The notes under the pieces were generated by a model that had not been told where the DNA came from, did not search any database, and worked only from the letters and a program-made list of their open reading frames with translations. 64,000 nt of DNA from Naasia lichenicola (GTDB lineage Bacteria > Actinomycetota > Actinomycetes > Actinomycetales > Microbacteriaceae), in contig NZ_SSSM01000003.1 in NCBI RefSeq assembly GCF_004801885.1, positions 558,001-622,000 on the forward strand, in the 5' to 3' direction. This document shows, piece after piece, positions 45,545 through 53,897 of the stretch. The position numbers were made by a program, and so were the translations under genes. Positions within the stretch are counted from its first letter, which is position 1; each line of letters begins with the position of its first letter.

Positions 45545-45850
45545 TGTTCGGTTCCTCTCCCTTTCGCGGTGTTGCGATAGGAGCAGTGTCCACGCGGCTG
45601 CGGCAGGCGGATGTCCGCGGGCGAACACACCCTCAGTCCGATCCCCGACGTCCGATCTCCTTCGCCGGATGCCCGCCTCCGATCGATCGCAGGAGGTCGC
45701 CCACGCCCGATTCCGGCCCGACTATGGCGGCAGGGCGTGAAGAGGAGTTGTCTATCCGACAGACGCAGCGTGCCGCCGCCGACCGTCATCAGACCACCGG
45801 CGTCGCACCCTGAGGTCGTCGCACCCGCGACGACAGGAGAGGACAGAGCG
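45545..45850. promoter_or_regulatory. Control region between peptide 2 and peptide 3
   Basis: On the minus strand, the shared element ATGTCCGC-GGGC-GAACACA (plus-strand reading, 45611-45629) lies 67-85 bases before peptide 2, and CTATCGCA follows 31 bases after it in the gene direction, exactly as at peptide 1. On the plus strand, GTCGTCGC (45815-45822) and GCGACGAC (45827-45834) form a perfect 8-bp hairpin just before the peptide 3 ribosome site AGGAGAGGA. Confidence 0.6.
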
Positions 45851-46042
45851 ATGAGCACACCCGAGAGCACCCCGCAGGAGCCGACCGACGACGTCGAGGA
45901 GCAGTCCACGAAAGCGAAATCGGTCGACGAGGACGACGACGTGAGCGGTCACTTCTCGTTTCAGCCGAACCATCACCTCGACGAGAACGACGCTCGGAGT
46001 GAAGGCACTCCCTTCAGCCCGAGCCGTACGGACGTCAAGTAG
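45851..46042 (+). CDS. DDVEGH-related acidic protein 3, 63 aa
   Basis: A 63-residue protein starting MSTPESTPQEPTDDVEEQ with one clear motif unit, DEDDDVSGHFSFQPNHHLDEND, and an acidic/polar tail. It resembles a single-unit member of the family at 41319 and 45299, with extra histidines. AGGAGAGGA precedes the ATG, with a small hairpin directly upstream of it. No signal peptide. Confidence 0.65.
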   Translation: MSTPESTPQEPTDDVEEQSTKAKSVDEDDDVSGHFSFQPNHHLDENDARSEGTPFSPSRTDVK

Positions 46043-46159
46043 CGCCATAGCGGCGGATGACCCGATCATCCGCCGCTACGGACGTCACGGGCTCAGCCAA
46101 CGGTGAGTACGCGGGGATAGCGTCGGAGACGAAAGATCCTCGACTGCAACGGAGCGCCA

Positions 46160-47359
46160 ATGTCCATCGCGACCGCCACCACCCCCTTCACCACTCTGTC
46201 CAGCGACTTCTTCGGCTACGAGGACTCGCTGACGGATCGCGAGAAGCAGTCCGTGCTCGAGATTCGCGACTACCTCGAGCGCGAAGTCAAGCCGATCGTC
46301 GATGACTACTGGGCGCGTGCCGAGTTCCCGACCCAGGTCATCCAGCCGCTGGCCGATCTCAAGATCTTCGCGAACCCCTGGAAGGAGACGCAGGAGTTCG
46401 AGAACTCCGCCGTCTTCCGTGGCTGGGTCGCATTGGAGCTCGCCCGCATCGACGCATCGATCGCCACCTTCGTCGGCGTGCAGAACGGCCTGGCGATGGG
46501 CTCGATCAGCGTCGCCGGGGACCAGGCTCAGCGTGACGAGTGGCTTCCGAAGATGGCGACCGCCCAGGTGATCGGCGCATTCGGGCTCACCGAGCCGTTG
46601 TCCGGATCCGACTCGGCACAGGGCCTGCGGACCACCGCCACCCGCGACGGCGACGAGTGGGTGCTCAACGGCTCCAAGCGCTGGATCGGCAACGCCACGT
46701 TCAGCGACATCACCATCATCTGGGCGAAGGACACCGCCGACGGGCAGGTCAAGGGCTTCATCGTCGACGCGACAGACCCGGGCTACTCGGCCACGAAGAT
46801 CGAGGACAAGCAGAGCCTGCGGATCGTGCAGAACGCCGACATCGTGCTGACCGACGTACGAGTGCCGGAGTCGAGAAGGCTGCAGAACAGCAACAGCTTC
46901 CGCGACACCGCCAAGGTGCTGCGCCTGACCCGCGCCGAGGTCGCCTGGGCTGCAGTCGGCAACGCGATGGGCGCCTACGAGGCGGCATTGAAGTACACGG
47001 GCGAACGCGTGCAGTTCGGCAAGACGATCTCCTCGCACCAGCTCGTTCAGGATCTGCTGGTCCGAAGCCTGGGCAACATCACCTCGTCGCTCGGCTTGGT
47101 CACCAAGGTGTCGCAGATGCTCGATGCCGGCACTCAGAAGGACGAGCACGCCGCGCTCGCCAAGACGGTCGCGACCGTGCGGATGCGCGAATCGGTCGGT
47201 TGGTGCCGCGAGGCCCTCGGCGGCAACGGCATCGTGCTCCAGCACGGCGTAGCCCGGCACATGGCCGACGCTGAGGCCATCTACTCCTATGAGGGCACCC
47301 GCGAGATGAACACCCTCATCGTCGGCCGGGCCATCACCGGCAAGGCCGCCTTCGTCTGA
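46160..47359 (+). CDS. Acyl-CoA dehydrogenase (glutaryl-CoA dehydrogenase-like)
   Basis: A 399-residue FAD enzyme of the acyl-CoA dehydrogenase family that introduces a double bond next to the CoA thioester. It has the FAD-site AFGLTEPLSGSDSAQGLRTTATRDGDEWVLNGSKRWIGNATFSD, the C-terminal REALGGNGIV, and the catalytic-base region YSYEGTREMNTLIVGRAITG (Glu near 378). The arrangement is closest to the glutaryl-CoA type, but the substrate is not certain. It does not obviously belong to the signalling region on either side. Confidence 0.88.
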   Translation: MSIATATTPFTTLSSDFFGYEDSLTDREKQSVLEIRDYLEREVKPIVDDYWARAEFPTQVIQPLADLKIFANPWKETQEFENSAVFRGWVALELARIDASIATFVGVQNGLAMGSISVAGDQAQRDEWLPKMATAQVIGAFGLTEPLSGSDSAQGLRTTATRDGDEWVLNGSKRWIGNATFSDITIIWAKDTADGQVKGFIVDATDPGYSATKIEDKQSLRIVQNADIVLTDVRVPESRRLQNSNSFRDTAKVLRLTRAEVAWAAVGNAMGAYEAALKYTGERVQFGKTISSHQLVQDLLVRSLGNITSSLGLVTKVSQMLDAGTQKDEHAALAKTVATVRMRESVGWCREALGGNGIVLQHGVARHMADAEAIYSYEGTREMNTLIVGRAITGKAAFV

Positions 47360-47365
47360 CACCCC

Positions 47366-47426
47366 ATCGAGATGCCACTTTCCGTCCCTATCCGGCGTCC
47401 ATGGGGACGGAAAGTGGCATCTCGAT
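47366..47426. repeat. Intergenic palindrome, copy 1 (GAGATGCCACTTTC family)
   Basis: The arms 47366-47388 and 47404-47426 are perfectly complementary over 23 bases around a 15-base loop, and begin ATCGAGATGCCACTTTC. A close copy lies at 57231-57292 and a relative at 49540-49596. Here it follows the acyl-CoA dehydrogenase stop by 6 bases and may end its transcript. Confidence 0.8.
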
Positions 47427-47861
47427 CTCCTTCAAGGGGGGGGGTCGGACTGACTGATGTTCCGGTGGGAAGGTCATCCATGCCACGGTTGAGGGATGGG
47501 ATTCTTCGAGCGACCGAAGCCGGCGGATTGGCGTGATGTGACGATCCTGCGCTCCTGACCGCAATCATCGCGGTCGTCGGATGGTCGTTGGCGCCGCAAT
47601 GACTGTGCAACCTTCGGGCGCCCCCGATTGGCGCCGTCGGGGGCTTCGGTGCTGCGACGGGATATCGCGACTCGTCCCCCGGTAATCACCAGCAACTCAG
47701 GGGGTATAGGCTCCTCCACGCCGGTACCCCAGATAACCCGGTCGCGCCCCCGAATGCTTGCATTGCGGGGGCACCCTAATTTTTGACCGGTGACGCCCCA
47801 CGCTGAGCGACACGCGCGTTCAACGGGCGGGCACCTCGATCGGCTGACCTATGGTCTGCGC
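47427..47861. other. Gap of about 435 bases without a clear gene
   Basis: A run of nine G lies at about 47438-47446. A perfect 8-bp stem (GCCCCCGA 47620-47627, TCGGGGGC 47637-47644) could be a terminator. A short frame from ATG 47497 (MGFFERPKPADWRDVTILR) meets a stop at 47559, and the adjoining frame continues LTAIIAVVGWSLAPQ, which would suit a frameshifted small membrane-protein remnant. TATGGT at 47850-47855 is the likely -10 of the next gene. Confidence 0.4.
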
Positions 47862-48119
47862 ATGGTCTCCGTTCTCAAGAAGGCACTCTTCTGGCTCGCC
47901 GCCACCGCTCTGTGCGCCGGAATCCTGGCTTTCGCGCTCGCGAGCGCGACCTCCGGTTACCCCGGATCGTCCGCGACCACGGACTTCGAGTACGGGCTCA
48001 GCCGCATCCTGATCCCTGGCGCCTTCATCGGATTCATCGGCTGGCTGATGCTGTCTGCCCTGATGGAAGCCGACCTCCACGCGCAAGAGCGCCGCTCGGC
48101 GTTCTCGCTCGAGGCCTAG
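47862..48119 (+). CDS. Small membrane protein, 85 aa
   Basis: An 85-residue protein with two hydrophobic helices (about 7-25, LFWLAATALCAGILAFALA, and about 46-66, ILIPGAFIGFIGWLMLSALM) and a charged tail. I start at ATG 47862 because TATGGT lies 6 bases before it (leaderless pattern) and the longer frame is not hydrophobic. Unknown function. Confidence 0.6.
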   Translation: MVSVLKKALFWLAATALCAGILAFALASATSGYPGSSATTDFEYGLSRILIPGAFIGFIGWLMLSALMEADLHAQERRSAFSLEA

Positions 48120-48126
48120 CGCGCCG

Positions 48127-49434
48127 CTAGGGCCTCTTCTCGCACCCCGTTCCGTCCCCGTCCCTGTCGAACTTCTGCTGGAAGCCGGGGTCACCGCGCT
48201 TGATCGGGGCGGCATTCGCCTGCCAGACCGCCGCGCAGTTGGCGTAGCTCAGAGCGGGAGCGGGATCGGCTCGCGGAGGAACGGAGGCGGGAATCGGCTC
48301 CGCGACCGGCTCCTCTGTCACTGGACCGATTTGCGGGTCGGCAACCGGTTCTTCAAGGGATGCGGGCGTCTCGATCACCGGTGCCGGGCCTACCTCGGCG
48401 GCGGGGGACGACTCGGGTGACGCGACCTCGGCCGGCGCCACCGGTGATGCGATCGGCTGACGTGCATCCGACTCGGCCGCGGACGGTCCGGCCCAGGTGA
48501 CTTCCGGAACAGTCGGCGCTGCGAACCCGAGCATCCCGGTGTCGACGACCAGCACGGGATGCACCGCCTTGTTGACGATCGTTCCGCCGACGACGAGTAC
48601 GAGGCTCGCTGCCAGCAGCAGGGCGCCGGTCTGACGCGACCACAGGCGCAGCCACGACGGCCGCCCCGTCACGGCCACGTAGGCACCGGTGAGGAGGGGA
48701 AGCAATCCGAGGGCGGCCGCGAAGATACCCCATCCGGCGAGGATCGCCGGCAACGACAGGATCAGCCACACGATGGGGATCACGATCATCCAACCCGACA
48801 TCAGCCGCCGAGGCCGGACAGTCTCCGCGTACTGGATAGGTACCGCAGCCGTATCGGACGCGGTACGGGTACTCAGGAGTTCGGATGGGGCCAGCTGCCG
48901 CACCGGCGCACGGATGATCTGTATCGCCGCGACCGTCGGGTCGGGGCCGCCAATGCCCACGACGGGTTGCGGCCCCAGGGTGGGTGACTCAGGCGCCAGT
49001 TCGGACACGGGTTCGATGGCCGTATCCGGCTGCGCAATCGACGCCGCAAGCGCCAGGTCTTCCTCGACGTCACCCGCGACATCGGGCTCTGGCAACCCAG
49101 CCTTCGGGCCATCCGACGCAACCGAGCCGTCGTCGAATTCAGCGGGACGAGCAACACCGACGTCTCCCGACCTCACTGCGGCCACCGCAGCGGCGATGCT
49201 CAGACTGCCCGTGGTCGGATTGCGGGTGTCAGCGCGGGCTGTGGATTCGGCCTCCAGCTCCCAGAGTCCACGACCGCGGCTGGCTCCGACGGCAAGGTCA
49301 GCATGGCCGGCGTCCTCGAGTTCGACGAAGGGACCATCGCCGGCGAACTCGGTCCACCCCTGGCCGTCCCACCAGCGCAGGCGCGCAGGATCACTCGGAT
49401 CCTCGTACCAGCCTTCCGGCGCCGCCTGATTCAC
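48127..49434 (-). CDS. DUF2510 and excalibur calcium-binding domain membrane protein
   Basis: A 435-residue protein. The N-terminal DUF2510 motif is PEGWYEDPSDPARLRWWDGQGWTEF. A long variable region follows, then about three membrane helices (about 225-310), a Pro/Ala/Glu-rich extracytoplasmic stalk, and a C-terminal excalibur domain (YANCAAVWQANAAPIKRGDPGF, then the D-x-D-x-D-G-x-x-C-E calcium loop, DRDGDGTGCE). The excalibur domain suggests calcium-linked cell-wall association. Its stop is 7 bases from that of the upstream convergent gene. Confidence 0.85.
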   Translation of the reverse strand: MNQAAPEGWYEDPSDPARLRWWDGQGWTEFAGDGPFVELEDAGHADLAVGASRGRGLWELEAESTARADTRNPTTGSLSIAAAVAAVRSGDVGVARPAEFDDGSVASDGPKAGLPEPDVAGDVEEDLALAASIAQPDTAIEPVSELAPESPTLGPQPVVGIGGPDPTVAAIQIIRAPVRQLAPSELLSTRTASDTAAVPIQYAETVRPRRLMSGWMIVIPIVWLILSLPAILAGWGIFAAALGLLPLLTGAYVAVTGRPSWLRLWSRQTGALLLAASLVLVVGGTIVNKAVHPVLVVDTGMLGFAAPTVPEVTWAGPSAAESDARQPIASPVAPAEVASPESSPAAEVGPAPVIETPASLEEPVADPQIGPVTEEPVAEPIPASVPPRADPAPALSYANCAAVWQANAAPIKRGDPGFQQKFDRDGDGTGCEKRP

Positions 49435-49539
49435 GTTCCCCCCAGAACATCCAGGCGCTCACGTTAGACATCTGCCCATGCGACGCCGTTCGGACCCGCG
49501 CAGGATTCCCCCGCTCTGGGGGCGCGCCTCCGACAACGC

Positions 49540-49596
49540 CGAATTGCCACCTTTGGCTCCCAAATCGCATTCTTGAGAGCCAAAGGTGGCAATTCG
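49540..49596. repeat. Intergenic palindrome (TTGCCACCTTTGG type)
   Basis: Arms 49540-49559 and 49577-49596 are perfectly complementary over 20 bases (CGAATTGCCACCTTTGGCTC). The GCCACCTTT core is shared with the 18461 array and is close to the GCCACTTTC of the 47366 and 57231 palindromes. It lies downstream of the cyclase gene and upstream of the DUF2510-excalibur gene. Confidence 0.75.
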
Positions 49597-49622
49597 AGGG
49601 GCAGAGGGAGGTGGGGGGCAGA

Positions 49623-51458
49623 TCAGGGGAGGCTGGTGAGCTGCTCCGCAGTGACGCGGACGACGGAAAGCGAGCGCTCGATGCCCTTCACCTGAGCGGT
49701 CTCAGGCGTGCCGCCCAACCATGTGGCCGACCCGGCTGCCTCCGCGGAGGCGACAACCTGGCCGCCGCGGGCGAGGCCGCAGAGTCGCGAGCCGACGTTG
49801 ATCGGGTCGCCGATCACCGAGTACTGGCGCCGATCTGGTGGCCCCACATGGCTGGCGACGATCGAGCCCGTGTGCAGGCCCATCCCGAACTGGATCTGCG
49901 GCAGCCCCGCTTCCTCGAGTCGCGCGGACAGCGCCGGAAGATCCCGCAGCAGATCGGCGGATGCCTCACGCGCATCGCGCGCCGGCTCCTCCAGGATGCG
50001 CGGAGCCCCGAAGACGGAGAACACCTCGTCGCCGACGAACTGCATGACGGTTCCGTGGTGGGCGAAGACGCGCTCGCAGACGTAGTCGTAGAAGATGTCG
50101 AGCACGCGCTGCACGTCGCTCGGATCCAGACTCGCGGCCATCGGGGTGAAGGATCGCAGGTCGGCGAACAGGATGCCGACCGTGAGCCGCTCCCCCGATC
50201 CGGTGCTCTCCGCGCGCCCCTCGCGGAGCAGCTCGAGGGCGACATCGCGAGGAACGTAGCGGGAGAACAGCCGCTCGGCCGTCTGCCGGTCGCGCTGCTC
50301 GGCAATCGCCTTGATGCCGAGGCTGGCCACACCTGCCGCGAGGATGCCGATCGGGATGCGCACGAAGTCGGGCAGCCAGCCGAGGATCTGGAACAGCGCG
50401 AGCCCGACCGCGGTGACCAGGACGATGGCGCTGACGGTGATCAGCACGGCCCAGCGGAGGCGCAGCCGACGGGCGGCGAACGCGACAGGCAGCCCGAACA
50501 GCAGAACCGCGAGCCCGGTGATCCATGGTGAGTACGGCACAACCCAGGCGTGCTGAAGGATCGTGCTGATGGCTTGCGCCTGGACCACTACCCCCGGCGT
50601 CGTCACGCCCGGCTGGAGCGGGGTGATGTGGCGGTCACCCACTCCTCCGGCTGTGACGCCGAGAATGACGACGGCGCCCGTGAGCCGATCACCGACGGCG
50701 CCGCTGAGCACGTCTGCGGCAGAGACGATCGTCGTGTCCGCGGTCCAGTGGATCCGCAGCGCGGCGTCCTGTTCGACGGGGATGGTCTCGGCGCCGATCT
50801 GGACGGCCGAGGGGCGCACGATCACGGGATCGATCGCCCCATCGAGCGCGTCCACCGCACGGACTGACAGCGACGGCTCGAACTCACCGTCGGCGGTCTC
50901 GACGAAGGCCGGAAGCGAACGCAGGATCCCATCGCTGTCAGCCAGGACGACGGCGTGCCCGAGGCCGGCGGCGTTCTCCCGGACGGGGGGCGGGACGGCC
51001 GTCCCGCCGCTGACCTGCAGCCACCGATTGCGAAACGTGGATGCGGCGCTGAAATCCTGCGCCACGACGAACGGGCCGCTGGCGATCGCATCGGCCACGG
51101 CGAAGTCCGAGGCGGAGGGGACGACGTCGACGGCCACGACCTCCGGCCCGGCCGATGCGATCGTCCTCAGCAGGCTCGCCTGCAGTCCGTCATTCCACGG
51201 CCATTCGCCCCGCTCGGCCACGGATGCGTCGTCGACGGCGACGACGACGACCCGCTGATCCGAGGCGCCATCGGTCCAGAGCAGGTCGGAGGCGTGTCGA
51301 ACGACCGCCTCGCCCACCCCACCCAGAGCGGCGAGACCCGCGAGCAGAGCGACTACCACCCCGACGATCAGCGGCGGCCAGGCGGCGCCGAGACGGGTGA
51401 CCCGCGCGCGCCCCGAAGAGGGACGATTCGGACGCGTCAGATCGGATCGGCGGCTCAT
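49623..51458 (-). CDS. CHASE2 domain adenylate/guanylate cyclase
   Basis: About 611 residues. An N-terminal helix (about 26-46) is followed by an extracytoplasmic CHASE2 sensor (about 50-330, DQRVVVVAVDDASVAERGEWPWNDGLQASLLRTI), three membrane helices (about 320-400) and a class III cyclase domain (about 435-600). Metal-binding Asp residues are present in ILFADLRSFT and FVGDEVFSVFGAP, and the transition-state Asn/Arg in DPINVGSRLCGLA. The usual substrate-selecting Lys is replaced by Gln (VMQFVGDE), so ATP versus GTP is uncertain. The start could be ATG 51467. It is the last gene of an operon with two FecR lipoproteins. Confidence 0.9.
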   Translation of the reverse strand: MSRRSDLTRPNRPSSGRARVTRLGAAWPPLIVGVVVALLAGLAALGGVGEAVVRHASDLLWTDGASDQRVVVVAVDDASVAERGEWPWNDGLQASLLRTIASAGPEVVAVDVVPSASDFAVADAIASGPFVVAQDFSAASTFRNRWLQVSGGTAVPPPVRENAAGLGHAVVLADSDGILRSLPAFVETADGEFEPSLSVRAVDALDGAIDPVIVRPSAVQIGAETIPVEQDAALRIHWTADTTIVSAADVLSGAVGDRLTGAVVILGVTAGGVGDRHITPLQPGVTTPGVVVQAQAISTILQHAWVVPYSPWITGLAVLLFGLPVAFAARRLRLRWAVLITVSAIVLVTAVGLALFQILGWLPDFVRIPIGILAAGVASLGIKAIAEQRDRQTAERLFSRYVPRDVALELLREGRAESTGSGERLTVGILFADLRSFTPMAASLDPSDVQRVLDIFYDYVCERVFAHHGTVMQFVGDEVFSVFGAPRILEEPARDAREASADLLRDLPALSARLEEAGLPQIQFGMGLHTGSIVASHVGPPDRRQYSVIGDPINVGSRLCGLARGGQVVASAEAAGSATWLGGTPETAQVKGIERSLSVVRVTAEQLTSLP

Positions 51459-51509
51459 GTCCGCCACGGTACGAGCAAGCTGAGGCGCATATTCAATGCG
51501 CGATCACTG

Positions 51510-52664
51510 TCATTGGAAGTTCTCGATACCGGAGAACACGTAGGCCGTGAAGGGCGGCGTCCCTTCGGGAGCCTCGTACTTCGAATTGGTCGTGCGGCCC
51601 TCCAGGTCGACGAGCCCCGGGTCGCTCGTTCGGAAGAGGGTCACCAAGCCGAGCTCGTTGTAGTAGTTGGTGGCGAACATCCCGTCATCTGTGCGGGTCC
51701 ACCTCGCAGTGGCGCTTGGAGCTGAGACCCGCGCGGAGGAATTCTCGAAGGACTCGTAGAGCGCTGAACTGAAAGCGTCGTCGGCATCGAAGTAGATGCC
51801 GAGGTACACGAGGCCGCCATCGGCTTGGGTGACCTCGAGCAGGCATGAGGGCGTCGGGAGCGACGTCAGTTCCGTCGGTCCGGTGAAGCTCTCGACCGGC
51901 GTCGCTTCACCTGTCACGTTGGGCACGATGCTGAGGGCGAGCTCGTTCGAGCATGCGCCCCCGTCCGCCTCCACCGGCGGCGCCGAACTTGCAGCCGCTG
52001 ACCCGCCTGCGTCGAGGTCGAGATTGTGAGTGAGCCAATCGTCTGCCAGCTGACCTGCGGTCATCATCTCGACGGTTGGATCTCCGCCGTCGGCAGCTGG
52101 CACCACGAGCTGCTCACCCGCCGCGATCGTCAATTCCGTACCGTCCTGCAGCGTGAACCCGACCTCCCCGTCGAGCACCTGAACGGTGCAGACCTCTTCG
52201 GCCGTGCACGTCACCGCGAAGGCCGTGCCGTGCACGGAGGCGACGCCGACCGGGGTGGATACTTCGAACGCGGCATCCTCCGCGACGAGCTTCTCGACGC
52301 GATGCCAGGTCTGGCCGACCTTGAGCTCGACGACCGTCCGCTGGGCCGAAGCGTCGGAGAGCTCCGTGACTGTCAACTCCGTTGCAGGACCGAGACGGGT
52401 CAGCGACCCGTCGGCGTAGTCGAGCTGGGCGGAGCCGCTGGAGTCCGTGCGAACCGTGTCTCCGACGGCCGCCGTCTGGGGCGTGGTCCCGTTAAGGTCG
52501 CGGCTCGAGTCGCCCGTGAGGATGGAGACGAGGGTCGCGGAGGCGGTCACGTTCGCGGACGGGCCCGCCGGTGACGCAGTGCAGCCGGCGAGTACGAACA
52601 GGACTGCGACGCCGACTGCCAGTCGGGACAAGGAAGTGCGCATTCTGCTGCTTTCGATCGTCAT
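51510..52664 (-). CDS. FecR domain lipoprotein 2
   Basis: A 384-residue lipoprotein (lipobox LAGC, Cys28). The FecR core GQTWHRVEKLVAEDAAFEV, STPVGVASVHGTAFAV and CTVQVLDGEVGFT lies at about 95-175, followed by a Ser/Ala linker and a C-terminal domain with one disulfide-capable pair. Its ATG overlaps the stop of FecR 3 (ATGA), and the CHASE2 cyclase starts 51 bases after its stop. The order FecR-FecR-CHASE2 cyclase suggests the lipoproteins feed an extracytoplasmic signal to the cyclase. Confidence 0.88.
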   Translation of the reverse strand: MTIESSRMRTSLSRLAVGVAVLFVLAGCTASPAGPSANVTASATLVSILTGDSSRDLNGTTPQTAAVGDTVRTDSSGSAQLDYADGSLTRLGPATELTVTELSDASAQRTVVELKVGQTWHRVEKLVAEDAAFEVSTPVGVASVHGTAFAVTCTAEEVCTVQVLDGEVGFTLQDGTELTIAAGEQLVVPAADGGDPTVEMMTAGQLADDWLTHNLDLDAGGSAAASSAPPVEADGGACSNELALSIVPNVTGEATPVESFTGPTELTSLPTPSCLLEVTQADGGLVYLGIYFDADDAFSSALYESFENSSARVSAPSATARWTRTDDGMFATNYYNELGLVTLFRTSDPGLVDLEGRTTNSKYEAPEGTPPFTAYVFSGIENFQ

Positions 52665-53800
52665 GGCGCGGCTCGGGTCAAGGTGATCCCGTACTCACCG
52701 GGCGAGACATCGGGAACACAGGTGAAGATCACCGGGACGACCGACTGCGAGTCGACGATCGAGATGGATTCGACGGATCCATCGGCGGCCAGCTCAGGCG
52801 TCAGGGTCGAGCTGGTTCCTCGGATGTAAGCGACATCGCCGCTCCTGTTTCCGTTGAGGCAGACCGTGCCTTCCGTGCTCGTCGATGGGCCCGCGAATGT
52901 GCCATTCGGCTGCTCGGTGAACTGGAGCGCCAGCGAGCTGTCGGAGCCGACCTGCACGATGCAGGTCGGCTCGCAGGAGAGAACAGACACCGTCACCGGA
53001 TCCGGAAGGTCCCGCAGCGTCGTGGAGAGCGCACCCTCGTCAGTGACGACGGTGACGTTCCATTCGCCGATGAGCGCATCGCCTGGATCGGGCTTGTCGA
53101 GAGAGACCCCATCGGAAGCAGCGTTGTCGGACAACCATGGCTCCGAGAGCTCCGCGTCCGTCAGCGGCACGGCGGCGAGTGCCGCGCCATCCGCGGACGG
53201 AAGAGTGAGGCCCTGGAACGCGCCGACTGTGACGGTCGTTCCGTTCGTCCTGGTGAAGTCGACCTCGCCCTCTATGACCTGAACGGTGCAGACCTCATCG
53301 GCCGTGCAGGTCACGGAGAAGGCCGTCCCGTGCACCGCGGCGACGCCGACCGGAGTCGAGACCTCGAAGGCGGCATCCTCCGCGACGAGCTTCTCGACCC
53401 GATGCCAGGTCTGACCGACCTCGAGATCCACGATGGTCCGCTGGGCAGAGGCGTCGGAGAGTTCGCCGATGATGAGCGATGTCGACCCTCCGAGGCGGGT
53501 GAGCGATCCGTCCTGGTAATCGAGCTGCGCCCGGCCATTCGCGTCTGTGGCCACGACGTCACCAGCGACTGCGTCCGCGGAACCAGAGACGTCCGCGGTG
53601 TCGGAATCGGAGGTGAGCGTCACCTGGTCGGCCGACGCGGTGACCGCCGCGGTGGGGCTGACATCGGACCCGTCCGAGTCTTCGGAGCCTCCGGAGCTTC
53701 CCGAACATCCGGTCAGAATCGCCACGACGGCCACCAGAGCGATCGCACCTGATGCGCGTCGGAGGGCAGAGCGGCGACTCCGCCGCGATGAGAAGATCAT
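52661..53800 (-). CDS. FecR domain lipoprotein 3
   Basis: A 379-residue lipoprotein with a basic N-terminus and lipobox LTGC (Cys32). It has the same FecR core as its paralogues (GQTWHRVEKLVAEDAAFEV, STPVGVAAVHGTAFSV, CTVQVIEGEVDFT) but a different C-terminal domain with four cysteines. It is the first gene of the FecR-FecR-cyclase operon and diverges from the Crp-type gene, with which it shares a 97-base promoter region. I start at ATG 53800. Confidence 0.88.
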   Translation of the reverse strand: MIFSSRRSRRSALRRASGAIALVAVVAILTGCSGSSGGSEDSDGSDVSPTAAVTASADQVTLTSDSDTADVSGSADAVAGDVVATDANGRAQLDYQDGSLTRLGGSTSLIIGELSDASAQRTIVDLEVGQTWHRVEKLVAEDAAFEVSTPVGVAAVHGTAFSVTCTADEVCTVQVIEGEVDFTRTNGTTVTVGAFQGLTLPSADGAALAAVPLTDAELSEPWLSDNAASDGVSLDKPDPGDALIGEWNVTVVTDEGALSTTLRDLPDPVTVSVLSCEPTCIVQVGSDSSLALQFTEQPNGTFAGPSTSTEGTVCLNGNRSGDVAYIRGTSSTLTPELAADGSVESISIVDSQSVVPVIFTCVPDVSPGEYGITLTRAAP

Positions 53801-53820
53801 TTCTGCCCATCGATCAGGTA

Positions 53821-53832
53821 ATTTGTGCAAAT
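53821..53832. promoter_or_regulatory. Palindrome in the FecR/Crp divergent promoter
   Basis: ATTTG-TG-CAAAT is a perfect dyad with 5-base arms, in the 97-base gap between the FecR operon and the Crp gene. It is a candidate Crp-type binding site. The palindrome at 41866-41882 has the related core CAAATTG. Confidence 0.45.
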
Positions 53833-53897
53833 CTATGGCGTGGCCATGCATGGGCGCAATGCTCGACTTGCTGAGGCCGGCGGCCGATTCCGCCACA

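Noticed and set aside
47497-47620. Small membrane protein gene
   Set aside because: The frame is broken by a stop. It reads on only if a one-base shift is assumed, so it is noted only as a possible remnant.
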